Shown piece after piece: positions 1-7,393 of a stretch of 21,083 nt of DNA. Position numbers and translations under genes: made by a program. Under the pieces are notes generated by a model that was not told where the DNA came from, did not search any database, and saw nothing but the letters and a program-made list of their open reading frames with translations. This DNA comes from Nanobdellati archaeon. Lineage in GTDB: Archaea > Nanobdellota > Nanobdellia > UBA10117. Each line of letters begins with the position of its first letter. Position 1 is the stretch's first letter. Location of the stretch: positions 1 to 21,083 of the forward strand of contig JAGVWH010000007.1 in the NCBI GenBank assembly GCA_018304365.1. Reading direction: 5' to 3'.

Positions 1-93
1 ATTAAAATAAGTTCAAATTTAAAATTCATAATAACTTATATATTGATAGCTTATTTTGCATCCTCTATAACTATTGGTTTAATTACTGGCTGA

Positions 94-813
94 TTAAGCG
101 GATACAGCAGTAGTGTTTATTGCTTTGCTTATGCTATTGCAATTATTAGAACGTATTCTAATTTCAGTACTGCAAGACGTCAAACCAAGAGTGCTTGCTC
201 TTACAACTACAACTAAAGTTGCATTGTTGCCTGGATTTACTTGCGAGGCATTTAAATATACAGGTGCGCCAGTCAAATTCTCGTGCAATCTTATTGGACC
301 ACAAGCTGTTCCTACTGTTGTAGTAGTATATGAAAAAGTATCAAGTGCATTACCATTATTAGTAATGCTGAAATTAAATGTAGTGTCAGTGTCAATAGCA
401 ATTCCAGTTAGTTTTTGTGCAGTTGTATTAGCAGTCCTTATATCACAAATGACTTCATCTTCCGGTATAAATGTTCTACTGACACTTGTTTTCCTGTCGA
501 TAAAGAATGATATTTCGCTCCTTATGTTGCCTTTGATATTTGCATTGCAAGCTCCAACCGCAGTAAAATTTAAGATTACATCTTGAACAGCCCCTGGCTC
601 AAGAGTAAATGGGCAGCCAATACAATTTGAACTATTCAAAAGAAAAGAACATGCCGAGCCTGATGAAACTATGACTCTATCTTCTATCAAATCTGTATCG
701 CCGATTCTATGAAGTACATTTCCGCAGTTTTGGAAAACTACATCTGTCTGATTATCAATTGTATTATATCTAAAGGTGGGAATACTTACACAGGATGAAA
801 GCGTTTCAAACAA
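94..813 (-). CDS. Fourth pilin-type head domain plus C-terminal beta-sandwich-like domain, lacking its N-terminal membrane helix
   Basis: The open frame begins with a TTG at 813, but the same frame stays open back to a stop at 880-882. The upstream codons read QHQQQGTIESSQKQLFETL, which aligns with the region just after the membrane helix in the pilin at 2648-3175 (QGQTQGAVESFQSNLFTNI). The first ~122 residues are therefore a pilin head: they keep a four-cysteine pattern (Cys55, 64, 67, 89) and end FIPEDEV, much like FITPEDV at the end of the 3172-3723 pilin. Residues ~123-239 add a Thr/Asn-rich domain with further cysteines (123, 171, 214, 225), resembling CARDB/Ig-like extracellular folds. 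No signal peptide or hydrophobic helix precedes it, and no promoter is visible. It is either the second half of a two-headed pilin interrupted by a +1 frameshift, or a deletion remnant. The fold family of the C-terminal part is uncertain. Confidence 0.6.
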   Translation of the reverse strand: MFETLSSCVSIPTFRYNTIDNQTDVVFQNCGNVLHRIGDTDLIEDRVIVSSGSACSFLLNSSNCIGCPFTLEPGAVQDVILNFTAVGACNANIKGNIRSEISFFIDRKTSVSRTFIPEDEVICDIRTANTTAQKLTGIAIDTDTTFNFSITNNGNALDTFSYTTTTVGTACGPIRLHENLTGAPVYLNASQVNPGNNATLVVVVRASTLGLTSCSTEIRIRSNNCNSISKAINTTAVSA

Positions 814-829
814 CTGTTTCTGTGAACTT

Positions 830-1360
830 TCAATTGTTCCTTGTTGTTGATGTTGCGGCTTTAGCTTTGCCAGAGAAATCTATGTGAAATTCATAAATTG
901 TAAAATTATCTAATGTTGATAAGTCACAAGGTGAGCCGCTTAAATTCAAATCTATGTTTTGTATTTTGCCTATATCAAGTTCTACATTTGTGCCACAACC
1001 TCTAAAACAGGCAACCGAATTATCAGTTCCGTCCCAATTCGTATTACAAACTTGTCTTCCTTGCGTATGCTGTAATATCCAAGTTGTAGTCGGAAAATTT
1101 GAAGAGTTGTCCAGCGGAATAGATTTTCCGCCGGAATTTCTAAGTGTAAGAGAGAGAATTTCAGAGTCGAATGAATATTCGGAACTTAAGATAGTTATTT
1201 TTCCTTCATCCCCTAATAATATAGATGACTGCAAATTGTCTATACTTCCGAATGATTTGTCAGAATAACCATAAATCCAATAAGCAACAAAACCTCCAAG
1301 ACCAACTATTATCATAATTAGCAAAAGTGCACCAATCAGAGTTGACAGGCCTTTTTTCAT
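830..1360 (-). CDS. Archaeal type IV pilin-like protein (class III signal peptide)
   Basis: A 176-residue secreted pilin subunit. The N-terminus MKKG-LSTLIGALLLIMIIVG is a class III signal: a short basic leader, Gly at the prepilin peptidase site, then a hydrophobic helix (residues 5-28) that should form the pilus core. The head carries PTTTWIL (90-96) and cysteines 105, 118, 122 and 145 with the spacing C-x12-C-x3-C-x22-C, shared exactly with the two other complete pilins here. It ends DFSGKAKA and then ATSTTRNN. Those last residues are encoded by DNA that in the next frame begins the 94-813 pilin head, so the native C-terminus may have been replaced. The ATG at 1360 is supported by a TATA box 26 bases upstream. 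A structural pilus role is inferred. Confidence 0.8.
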   Translation of the reverse strand: MKKGLSTLIGALLLIMIIVGLGGFVAYWIYGYSDKSFGSIDNLQSSILLGDEGKITILSSEYSFDSEILSLTLRNSGGKSIPLDNSSNFPTTTWILQHTQGRQVCNTNWDGTDNSVACFRGCGTNVELDIGKIQNIDLNLSGSPCDLSTLDNFTIYEFHIDFSGKAKAATSTTRNN

Positions 1361-1380
1361 AATATGAGTTTACAATGGTT

Positions 1381-1393
1381 TTATTTAAATATG
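1381..1393 (-). promoter_or_regulatory. TATA box for the pilin at 830-1360
   Basis: The minus strand reads CATATTTAAATAA. The TTTAAATA core is centred near 1386, 26 bases before the ATG at 1360, and there is no Shine-Dalgarno sequence, so a leaderless transcript is expected. Confidence 0.55.
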
Positions 1394-1468
1394 TTAGCGC
1401 TATTGAATACATATAGGCACCATAAAATCTAGAATACTAACTAAACACAAATTAGACATTCTCAGACA

Positions 1469-1479
1469 ATATATTAATA
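1469..1479 (+). promoter_or_regulatory. TATA-like element for the ATP-grasp gene
   Basis: AATATATTAAT is centred about 28 bases upstream of the ATG at 1501, the spacing seen for leaderless genes in this window. It is divergent from the pilin promoter at 1381-1393. No ribosome binding site is visible. Confidence 0.4.
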
Positions 1480-1500
1480 CGTTTAGGATTTATAGGCATT

Positions 1501-2431
1501 ATGGAAGTAAAGATTAGCAAATTAACGCCGGAAGAAGTATCTGAATTAAATAAGAAAGATGTTCTATACAGTCTGGATTTCAGAGGACTTGGTGAGAGTT
1601 TAAACTATGAAATACCAGAGATGCGGAAATATGAGAATTTGCTTCCTTGGATATTAAACGGAGCAACTTGTTTGGCAAACGAAAATAAAGTGCTTGTGGG
1701 CAGGCATACCACACCCAGATGCAGATAAACTTGCTAAAGAAAATAATGTATCTATAAATTATAACTGGATGGATTTCCTAAAACTAAACAATAAAATAAT
1801 GCAGAAAAAAACTATAAAGCGTAATACGCCAGAATTTATAATTGTACAGGATTTTACGCACCTCAAGAATATTTTAGCCAAAGATAATGAGTTCTTTTTG
1901 AAACGAAATCTTGGATCTGGAGGTTTTACATCTTTCGATTGCACTAAAATTAAGATTAAATATTTCAAAAAATTCAATTTTAAAGAGAATGGTAAATTAT
2001 GTTTCTATTTGGAACGTAAAATATATGGAACGCCTTTTAGCATTCAATTGTACAAAGACAAGAATAAAATAATAGCTTTTGGATATACAAAACAGATAAC
2101 AGAAGACGGATATTTTTTCAAAGGTAATGAAATATTAGATTTAAAAAACTTTAAAGAGATAGAGTTCTTAAGAGATATTTTAGAGCAAGGAAAAACTTTG
2201 TTCAAACATTACAATGGTTTTTTCGGTCTAGATTTTATATTTAATAATAGAGCATATTTCTTAGAATTTAATGTTAGATTAACCGCTGCAACTATACCCG
2301 TTCTGTTGACAAATGCTTTTGGGTGGAAGCAGTCAGTTTATTTAGAGAATGAAACTAAACTTAAGAAAAATGATTTAATACTTACTAATACGGAGGATAA
2401 ATATGATATACTGAGGAGAGCAAATGGTTAA
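1501..2431 (+). pseudogene. ATP-grasp domain protein, split by one +1 frameshift near 1694-1702
   Basis: Two overlapping frames make one protein of about 310 residues. The first (1501-1728) reads ...NENKVLVG and then degenerates (RHTTPRCR). The second (from ~1694) reads WAGIPHPDADKLAKENN.... Removing one G from GTGGGCAGG at ~1697-1705 gives KVLVAGIPHPDADKL, a natural junction. The C-terminal half has ATP-grasp features: KRNLGSGGF (phosphate-binding loop region), and GFFGLDFIF followed by YFLEFNVRLTAAT, which matches the family's metal-binding Glu...Asn-x-Arg segment. ATP-grasp enzymes join a carboxylate to an amine or thiol through an acyl phosphate. The arrangement resembles the tyramine-glutamate ligase (MfnD)/PylC-like branch, but the substrate cannot be read from sequence. 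It is a sequencing or assembly error or a recent pseudogene. It overlaps the next small gene. Confidence 0.7.
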
Positions 2432-2655
2432 TTATTTAGTATCTACTGCATATTTCTACGGAGATGCATTATACGAAGTAGAACGTGGTCTGATAGAATC
2501 CTTAAATAGAAATAACAAAACCCAAATGGGCTAGATTAGTGGGCGAATTTAAGTCACGCGGCGGGTTGCCAAGTACGGTGCGTTTAGAATTCAAGAACAA
2601 TAAAATAGTAGAAATTATACCAGATCCACATCAAAATAAACATAATTTTATTTGA
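2424..2655 (+). pseudogene. Small hypothetical protein, split by one +1 frameshift near 2512-2526
   Basis: An ATG at 2424 overlaps the end of the ATP-grasp gene and opens MVNYLVSTAYFYGDALYEV..., stopping at 2532-2534. The next frame continues the coding signal as KPKWARLVGEFKSRGGLPS, then TVRLEFKNNKIVEIIPDPHQ, and stops at 2653-2655. Skipping one base in the A/C homopolymer stretch AACAAAACCCAAATGG joins the parts into a protein of about 76 residues. I do not recognise the family. The overlap suggests coupling to the ATP-grasp enzyme, possibly as a small partner or substrate peptide, which is speculation. Its end overlaps the convergent pilin by 8 bases. Like its neighbour it is either miscalled sequence or a decaying gene. 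Confidence 0.5.
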
Positions 2656-3175
2656 CGAAGCTGCCCGCTGTAGTAGCTTTGCCAGAGAAATCTATAATAA
2701 AACTAAAGACCGAGCCATTTACTTTAGATGTGATATCGCAAGGGCTATTTGTCAAGTTTAATCTAATTTCTCTTATTTGTCCAACCGATAATTCGACTGT
2801 TGAGCCACAGCCAGAATAACAAGGTGTAGAGTTTGTAGTACTGCCCCAATCTGTTGAGCAAACCGATTTTCTATCAGAATCAAATAATATCCAGTCTGTC
2901 GTCGGATAAGTTGTACTATTATCTAATGTGATTTGCGTATTTCCTGTATTGTGCAAGAATATGTGCAATTGTTCCAGTGTATCGTTATAATTTGCTTCTA
3001 TTATAGAAACTTCGGAAGCTATGTTAGTAAATAAATTAGACTGGAAGCTTTCAACGGCACCTTGAGTTTGTCCCTGAACTCTTGAAAGCCAGTAGAACAT
3101 CGCTCCGCTGACAGCGACTGTCATCATTAATAATAAAATAATCGCAATAATGGGTGTAATACCACGTTTCATCAT
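2648..3175 (-). CDS. Archaeal type IV pilin-like protein
   Basis: A 175-residue pilin. MMKRG-ITPIIAIILLLMMTVAV is a class III signal peptide with cleavage expected after Gly5, and the hydrophobic helix (6-30) is the pilus-core segment. The head has the shared motif TTDWIL, cysteines 106, 119, 123 and 146 (C-x12-C-x3-C-x22-C) and the ending IDFSGKATTAGSFVK. Its ATG overlaps the TGA of the upstream pilin (ATGA type), so the two are translationally coupled and probably co-assembled. N-[ST] sequons (for example NST, NLT, NGS) suggest surface N-glycosylation. Assembly ATPase and platform genes are not in this window. Confidence 0.82.
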   Translation of the reverse strand: MMKRGITPIIAIILLLMMTVAVSGAMFYWLSRVQGQTQGAVESFQSNLFTNIASEVSIIEANYNDTLEQLHIFLHNTGNTQITLDNSTTYPTTDWILFDSDRKSVCSTDWGSTTNSTPCYSGCGSTVELSVGQIREIRLNLTNSPCDITSKVNGSVFSFIIDFSGKATTAGSFVK

Positions 3176-3723
3176 ACATCCTCTGGAGTTATGAAACTTC
3201 CACCCGCGCTAGCTTCGCCGCTAAAGTCTACTATGAAGTGGAATACTTTTCCGCCGCCATAACTAGATATATCGCATTTAGTTCCAGCCGTATTTACTGT
3301 TGCAGTTTTTATTTCTCCAATATCGATTTTGACATTTGCACCGCAGCCCGTAGCACAGCTTACAGCAGTTCCTTCACCGCTCCAGTCACTTGAACAAACC
3401 GCAACTCCATTTTGGTCTCTTAAAATCCAAGTTGTAGTTGGAAATGTAGAACGTTTTACGAGTGGGATTTTTTTGTTGCCTGTATTTTGCAAATACATTG
3501 TTATATTTTCGTTAGCTGAAGAATAATCAGCATCGATAACTTCTATATTAGAAGCTATATTTTCAAAAAGATTACTTTCAAAACTTTCAACTCCCCCCTG
3601 CATTTGTCCTTGTATTCTTGTAAGCCAATAAAATGCGGCTCCAGCCACAGCTACAGTCATCATCAGCAATAAAATTATAGCTATTACTGGACTTATTCCC
3701 CTCTTTCTCTTATTTAGCCTCAT
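3172..3723 (-). CDS. Archaeal type IV pilin-like protein
   Basis: A 183-residue pilin. The leader MRLNKRKRG is strongly basic and is followed by ISPVIAIILLLMMTVAVAGA, the canonical archaeal Pilin_N/DUF1628 signature, with prepilin peptidase cleavage predicted after Gly9. Conserved head features are TTTWIL (97-101 region), cysteines 110, 123, 127 and 150 with the same C-x12-C-x3-C-x22-C spacing as its paralogues, and FIVDFSGEA near the end. The start overlaps the preceding coiled-coil gene by 14 bases and the end overlaps the next pilin by 4, so the three form one operon. It most closely resembles the 2648-3175 pilin, indicating tandem duplication. Confidence 0.83.
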   Translation of the reverse strand: MRLNKRKRGISPVIAIILLLMMTVAVAGAAFYWLTRIQGQMQGGVESFESNLFENIASNIEVIDADYSSANENITMYLQNTGNKKIPLVKRSTFPTTTWILRDQNGVAVCSSDWSGEGTAVSCATGCGANVKIDIGEIKTATVNTAGTKCDISSYGGGKVFHFIVDFSGEASAGGSFITPEDV

Positions 3724-4075
3724 TTGCGAACCTCTTTAAGTGATTGATTATGACGTTTAGCGCTTCTACTATTTGTCTATGCTGTCCTTCAAGGTTATTT
3801 AATCTTTGCAAAATTTGTTTACTTGCTTCAGGACTAGCAGTCTCTTTTGAATATTGGGGCTGCATAATTGGCATTTGATTAGCAGATGGCTTTTCGGAAT
3901 CAGTTTCGTCGCCGCCTTCTTTTAACATCGTAACTAATCCGTTAAGACTGTCTATTACGCGAGCCATACTTCTTTGCGTCTCGACGTTACTCGAAATAAG
4001 AGTTCTTACTAATTTATCATTAGAACCTGGTTCTCTAGTTGAAGCGCTGTAGCGATGAATAGGATATTTAGCCAT
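3710..4075 (-). CDS. Hypothetical coiled-coil protein, first gene of the pilin operon
   Basis: A 121-residue soluble protein with no signal peptide. A helical segment (~20-55) and a C-terminal helix (~85-118, ILQRLNNLEGQHRQIVEALN) flank a Pro/Ser/Glu-rich linker (~55-80). The C-terminal helix has coiled-coil heptads. I do not recognise the family. Its start is well supported: minus-strand GAGG lies 4 bases before the ATG at 4075, and a TATA box lies about 34 bases upstream, giving a short leader. Its end overlaps the first pilin gene by 14 bases, so a role in pilus assembly or regulation is a contextual guess only. Confidence 0.65.
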   Translation of the reverse strand: MAKYPIHRYSASTREPGSNDKLVRTLISSNVETQRSMARVIDSLNGLVTMLKEGGDETDSEKPSANQMPIMQPQYSKETASPEASKQILQRLNNLEGQHRQIVEALNVIINHLKRFANEAK

Positions 4076-4104
4076 TTTACCTCTAATAATTAATTAAGAA
4101 GGGA

Positions 4105-4113
4105 CTTTAAATA
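4105..4113 (-). promoter_or_regulatory. Promoter of the coiled-coil/pilin operon
   Basis: The minus-strand TATTTAAAG is centred ~34 bases before the ATG at 4075. Unlike most genes here there is also a Shine-Dalgarno sequence, GAGG at 4083-4080, so this mRNA should carry a short leader. The element lies in the 49-base gap after the thermosome gene. Confidence 0.5.
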
Positions 4114-4124
4114 CTTTTGATTAA

Positions 4125-5756
4125 CTACATACCCATACCAGGCATACCTGGAGACATTTGAGGACTTCCCGTACCTTTATTTATTTTATGAGCTGCAATT
4201 ATATCATCAATTCGTAGAAGCATAATTGCCGCTTCGGTTGCAGATTGTATAGCTTGAGTTTTTATTTTTAATGGTTCTATTATTCCGACTTCTACCATAT
4301 CACGAGAGCCACCGGTTTCTATATCTATTCCAGCGTGTATTTCGCCATTGTCGTGTTTCACTTTCAAATTTGTAATAACATTGATCGGATCAAGTCCAGC
4401 ATTTTCCGCTAAAGTTATTGGAATTATTTCTAATGACTCTGCAAAGGCTTGGACAGCGAGCTGAACTCTTCCAGATAATTGTTCCGAATATGCGCGCAGT
4501 CTTCTTGCCAATTCTATTTCAATTGCGCCTCCGCCGGCTACATATTTTCCTACAGTTATGGCTGCGGAAATGTCGCCTATCGCATCAGTCATAGCTCTTT
4601 CAACTTCCGTTACGACGTGTTTTGTTCCGCCTCTTAAGATTATAGAAACTGCTCTTGGATTTTTACAGTTCTCAACAAATGTCATATCTTCTTTATGCAG
4701 TTTTCTTTCTTCAACTAATCCAGCATAACCTAAATCATCAGAAGTTAAATCGTTAATATTGGCAACTACTTTTGCATCGGTAGCTTTTGCTAAGGCAGCA
4801 ATATCGCTGTCCTTAATGCGCCTTAAGGCATAAATTCCTTTTTTAGCTAAATAGTGCTGCGCCATATCATCGATACCTTTCTGACAGAAAACTACATTCG
4901 CACCGCTGGCAATTACTTTTCCAACCATATCTTTTAGAGCGCGTTCTTCGTGCTCTAAAAAAGCCTGTAATTGTCTTGGATCTGTAAGCTGTATTTTAGC
5001 GTCAGTTTCGGTTTCTCGTGCTTCAATAGCGCACTCAAGCAAAGCTATTTTTGCATCTTTAATTGAACGAGGCATTCCTGAATGAACGCGCTCTTTGTCC
5101 AAAACTATTCCTTGGACAGACTGTGAGGCGGTCACACCTGCACCTTCTTTCTTTACTAACTTTATGTTATCAGTATCTATTATGATACCATCTTTCTGCT
5201 CCGCTATTCTAAGAATGGCATCAACTGCAATTTGAGCAAGTTTTTCTCGCGCCATTTCAACATTTTTCCCAGTCATAGCAGTTATAGCAATATTTGTGAG
5301 TACGCTTTTATCCTCGATAGTTACGCTTTTGCTAAGCTTTGGCAGAATTTCCTGAGCTTTTTCTGCTGCTAATTTGTAACCATTTGCAATTACAGCGGGA
5401 TGAATATTTTTCTCTAACAGCTCTTCAGCATTTTTCAATAATTCTCCGCCAAGTATTACGGCAGTTGTAGTGCCGTCTCCTATTTCGTTTTCTTGAACTT
5501 TTGCGATTTCAAGCATCATCTTAGCCGCTGGATGCTCAATTTCCATTTCGTCGAGAATTGTTACGCCATCATTTGTAATTACGACATCACCCATAGAATC
5601 AACAAGCATTTTATCCATGCCTTTTGGACCAAGAGTAGTTCTAACAGTTTCAGCAGCGGCTCTTGCCGCAGCTATATTTGCACGCTGAGCAGATTTGCCA
5701 GTATTGCGTGTAGTACCTTCGGGTAGAATAAATATTGGCTGCATTTGATTATTCAT
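4125..5756 (-). CDS. thsA: Thermosome subunit (group II chaperonin)
   Basis: A complete 543-residue ATP-dependent chaperonin that folds cytosolic proteins inside a double ring closed by a built-in lid. Group II hallmarks: [10 protein letters not shown] (42-51), NDGVTIL (62-68) and the ATPase loop GDGTTT (93-98), with Asp94 in the catalytic position. The central apical/lid region follows, then [13 protein letters not shown] and AGLDPINVI in the returning equatorial domain. The C-terminus ends in a Gly/Met-rich tail (SPGMPGMGM), typical of tails filling the cavity floor. Length is normal. The ATG at 5756 is preceded by a weak TATA element; Met5 is an alternative start. No second subunit gene is visible, so whether the ring is a homo-oligomer is unknown. 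The symbol follows common archaeal usage. Confidence 0.97.
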   Translation of the reverse strand: MNNQMQPIFILPEGTTRNTGKSAQRANIAAARAAAETVRTTLGPKGMDKMLVDSMGDVVITNDGVTILDEMEIEHPAAKMMLEIAKVQENEIGDGTTTAVILGGELLKNAEELLEKNIHPAVIANGYKLAAEKAQEILPKLSKSVTIEDKSVLTNIAITAMTGKNVEMAREKLAQIAVDAILRIAEQKDGIIIDTDNIKLVKKEGAGVTASQSVQGIVLDKERVHSGMPRSIKDAKIALLECAIEARETETDAKIQLTDPRQLQAFLEHEERALKDMVGKVIASGANVVFCQKGIDDMAQHYLAKKGIYALRRIKDSDIAALAKATDAKVVANINDLTSDDLGYAGLVEERKLHKEDMTFVENCKNPRAVSIILRGGTKHVVTEVERAMTDAIGDISAAITVGKYVAGGGAIEIELARRLRAYSEQLSGRVQLAVQAFAESLEIIPITLAENAGLDPINVITNLKVKHDNGEIHAGIDIETGGSRDMVEVGIIEPLKIKTQAIQSATEAAIMLLRIDDIIAAHKINKGTGSPQMSPGMPGMGM

Positions 5757-5782
5757 TTTAACAAACAGAAGCGCTAATAAAG

Positions 5783-5790
5783 TCTTAAAA
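5783..5790 (-). promoter_or_regulatory. Probable TATA box of the thermosome gene
   Basis: The minus-strand TTTTAAGA is centred about 31 bases upstream of the ATG at 5756. A second AT-rich stretch (TTTATTAG) lies nearer, so the exact element is uncertain. Confidence 0.35.
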
Positions 5791-5849
5791 GTCTTGTTGT
5801 ATTGTAATTATTGAAATCTACAAAACCAAAAGCTATTGTTTCTTTTATA

Positions 5850-6101
5850 TTAGTTATACAAATCTTTCAATTCTTTTCTTATATCTGCTAATATAACTGC
5901 TAAAACAAGAAGAGTGATACTAATAAAAGCTGTAAAAATAGCCTGTAAAGATTCCCACGTTATAGAACTTAATATTGGCAGGGTCATTGCTCTCGCCAAT
6001 AGCCAAATTGTAGTTGTTGTCCAAATAATTAAAACGCCAAGCGTTGCAATTTCCAACAAATCAGGAGTTCTTTTTTTTGTATGATGCAGTATATGCTCCA
6101 T
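5850..6101 (-). CDS. Small two-helix membrane protein
   Basis: The open frame could start as far up as 6218, but that would overlap the divergent gene at 6190 and include its promoter. The ATG at 6101 is preferred because a TATA box is centred 26 bases upstream. This gives 83 residues: a basic soluble N-terminus (MEHILHHTKKRTPD), a helix around IATLGVLIIWTTTTIWLL, a second helix around IFTAFISITLLVLAVIL, and a charged tail (DIRKELKDLYN). No family is recognised. The short gap to the thermosome promoter and the lack of conserved polar residues in the helices leave the function open. Confidence 0.6.
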   Translation of the reverse strand: MEHILHHTKKRTPDLLEIATLGVLIIWTTTTIWLLARAMTLPILSSITWESLQAIFTAFISITLLVLAVILADIRKELKDLYN

Positions 6102-6122
6102 ATTCTCAAACAGAGTTTGCAG

Positions 6123-6130
6123 TATATAAA
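6123..6130 (-). promoter_or_regulatory. TATA box for the gene at 5850-6101
   Basis: The minus strand reads TATTTATATAC. The TTTATATA core is centred at ~6127, 26 bases upstream of the ATG at 6101, which is what decides that start. Leaderless transcription is expected. Confidence 0.55.
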
Positions 6131-6155
6131 TATACTTGTACATAGTATTGCAAAG

Positions 6156-6164
6156 GTTTTTATT
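6156..6164 (+). promoter_or_regulatory. TATA-like element for the gene at 6190-6690
   Basis: GTTTTTATT is centred about 29 bases before the ATG at 6190. A purine-rich AAGGTG lies at 6173-6178 but is too far from the ATG to act as a strong Shine-Dalgarno site. Confidence 0.4.
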
Positions 6165-6189
6165 CAGCCGACAAGGTGTAAAATAACAT

Positions 6190-6690
6190 ATGTCAACTAG
6201 CATCACCATAATAGACAATCAAAAAGTCAAATACACAGGCATATTTAATCTCGGAGATTTATACTTACATTTGCATGATTGGCTGGTTGCACAAAAGTTT
6301 GAAGTTAACGAAATTAAATATAATGAAAAAATAAAAGATGCTATGCGCTCTTTCGAAATAAAATGGGAAGCCGTAAGAGAAGTAGATGAATATTCTAAAT
6401 ATAAGGTATCAACTATTTTTATAATAGAGATAGAAGATGTAGAAGCTGAAGATGAAGACGGCAAAAAGAAGAAAATGCAAAAAGGCAAGGCAGAGATTTA
6501 CGTAACTGCCACTTTAATCTTAGACAAAGAAGATACGTGGGAAGCAACACCTTATATAAAATTCGTGAAAACATTTTACGAGAAGTATCTTTACAAAAGT
6601 ACGATAGAAACTATGAAAGAAGAACTCTATGCTCATAGTACCAATTACCTAAATGAAATTAAAGCTTATTTGAATCTTTATAGGTTTTAA
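6190..6690 (+). CDS. Conserved-looking hypothetical cytosolic protein
   Basis: A 166-residue protein without signal peptide or membrane helix. It begins with a beta-rich segment (SITIIDNQKVKYTGIFNLGD) followed by YLHLHDWLVAQKFEVNE, then alternating strands, a highly charged loop (EDVEAEDEDGKKKKMQKGK, ~80-97) and a helical aromatic C-terminus (FYEKYLYKSTIETMKEEL). It looks like a compact globular family. I have an impression that similar proteins occur in DPANN genomes but cannot verify it, and no function is assigned. The 3' end overlaps the convergent gene by 32 bases, so the two transcripts are mutually antisense there. Confidence 0.75.
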   Translation: MSTSITIIDNQKVKYTGIFNLGDLYLHLHDWLVAQKFEVNEIKYNEKIKDAMRSFEIKWEAVREVDEYSKYKVSTIFIIEIEDVEAEDEDGKKKKMQKGKAEIYVTATLILDKEDTWEATPYIKFVKTFYEKYLYKSTIETMKEELYAHSTNYLNEIKAYLNLYRF

Positions 6691-7342
6691 ATAAGAATAC
6701 AATAATTATAGTTACTAATGCGACTATAAATAAAAACATAGCCGCTTTTGTTGTATCTGGTTTTTGTTCAAATACTTTTTCTATTTTATTCGATGGCACG
6801 TTTTGTAATTGTATTAATTCAATTTTATTCTCTTCGGTAGAAGTACTAAAACTAATATTTACTTCCTCTTCGTATGTTTCTATTCCATCCATAACCGCAC
6901 TATTAGTTTCTTCTTCGCTGCTTTCTTCAGCGACAACAATTTCTTCAGTTTGATTTACTTGTCCAGCTACAGAAACTTCACTACAAAAATAATCGTTATC
7001 AGAATTGTCATCATTTGTTGTAGTTGAAATTATTTTAGCACAAATGGAAAATAATCCAGTGTCATCCGGCGTCCATTGCCTATTTATTGTCCGTTGTTCT
7101 TTCAAATCATTGTTCGTAGTTTTTGGATAGCCGCTAATTAATTCATCATTAGAATTTGAAATCCAATACTCGATTGTAAAATTTATATATTCTGGAGCAG
7201 TTCCATCCAAATTTCTCACAATTAATTTGTATTTATTTGATTCATCCGAAAAGAAATTTCCCGCAGTTATAGAAAGTTCTAAATCATCAGCATAAGCTGC
7301 GGGCAGAATTAAAAGAATAAATAGCGGAATTATTAACCTCAT
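6659..7342 (-). CDS. Secreted, C-terminally membrane-anchored protein with CARDB/Ig-like domain
   Basis: A 227-residue protein with a Sec signal peptide (MRLIIPLFILLILPAAYADD, likely cleaved near Ala18). An extracellular beta domain follows (~20-125), ordered like CARDB-type folds (YKLIVRNLDG, ...INFTIEYWI..., RQWTPDDTGLFSICAKI). Next come an acidic Glu/Ser-rich stalk (~130-190) and a C-terminal transmembrane helix (AAMFLFIVALVTIIIVFLF) with a short basic tail. It should be displayed on the outer face of the membrane, perhaps as an adhesin or envelope spacer. The ATG at 7342 is leaderless: the TATA element it seems to share with the divergent gene is ~25 bases upstream. The 3' end overlaps the convergent gene by 32 bases. 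Confidence 0.75.
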   Translation of the reverse strand: MRLIIPLFILLILPAAYADDLELSITAGNFFSDESNKYKLIVRNLDGTAPEYINFTIEYWISNSNDELISGYPKTTNNDLKEQRTINRQWTPDDTGLFSICAKIISTTTNDDNSDNDYFCSEVSVAGQVNQTEEIVVAEESSEEETNSAVMDGIETYEEEVNISFSTSTEENKIELIQLQNVPSNKIEKVFEQKPDTTKAAMFLFIVALVTIIIVFLFKTYKDSNKL

Positions 7343-7360
7343 CCCCAGATAGAAGTGAAT

Positions 7361-7372
7361 AATATATAAAAG
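7361..7372. promoter_or_regulatory. Shared bidirectional TATA element
   Basis: The 51-base gap between divergent start codons (7342 minus, 7394 plus) contains one strong TATA-type sequence, AATATATAAAAG. Its centre (~7367) is about 25 bases from the minus-strand ATG and 27 from the plus-strand ATG, which fits leaderless transcription in both directions. No second AT-rich box fits either gene. Confidence 0.5.
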
Positions 7373-7393
7373 CTAAACCATACTGAATAAGCT

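Noticed and set aside
1..29. A minus-strand ATG at 29 (MNFKFELIL) running off the window start, with AATATATAAG just upstream.
   Set aside because: Only nine codons are visible and the TATA-to-ATG distance (~10 bases) is too short, so no gene call is justified.
113..586. A 157-codon open frame on the plus strand opposite the pilin head gene.
   Set aside because: It has no promoter or ribosome site, and the minus strand shows clear homology to neighbouring pilins.
6102..6218. Longer form of the small membrane protein starting at 6218.
   Set aside because: It would overlap the first codons and promoter of the divergent gene and contain its own TATA box; the ATG at 6101 fits leaderless spacing.
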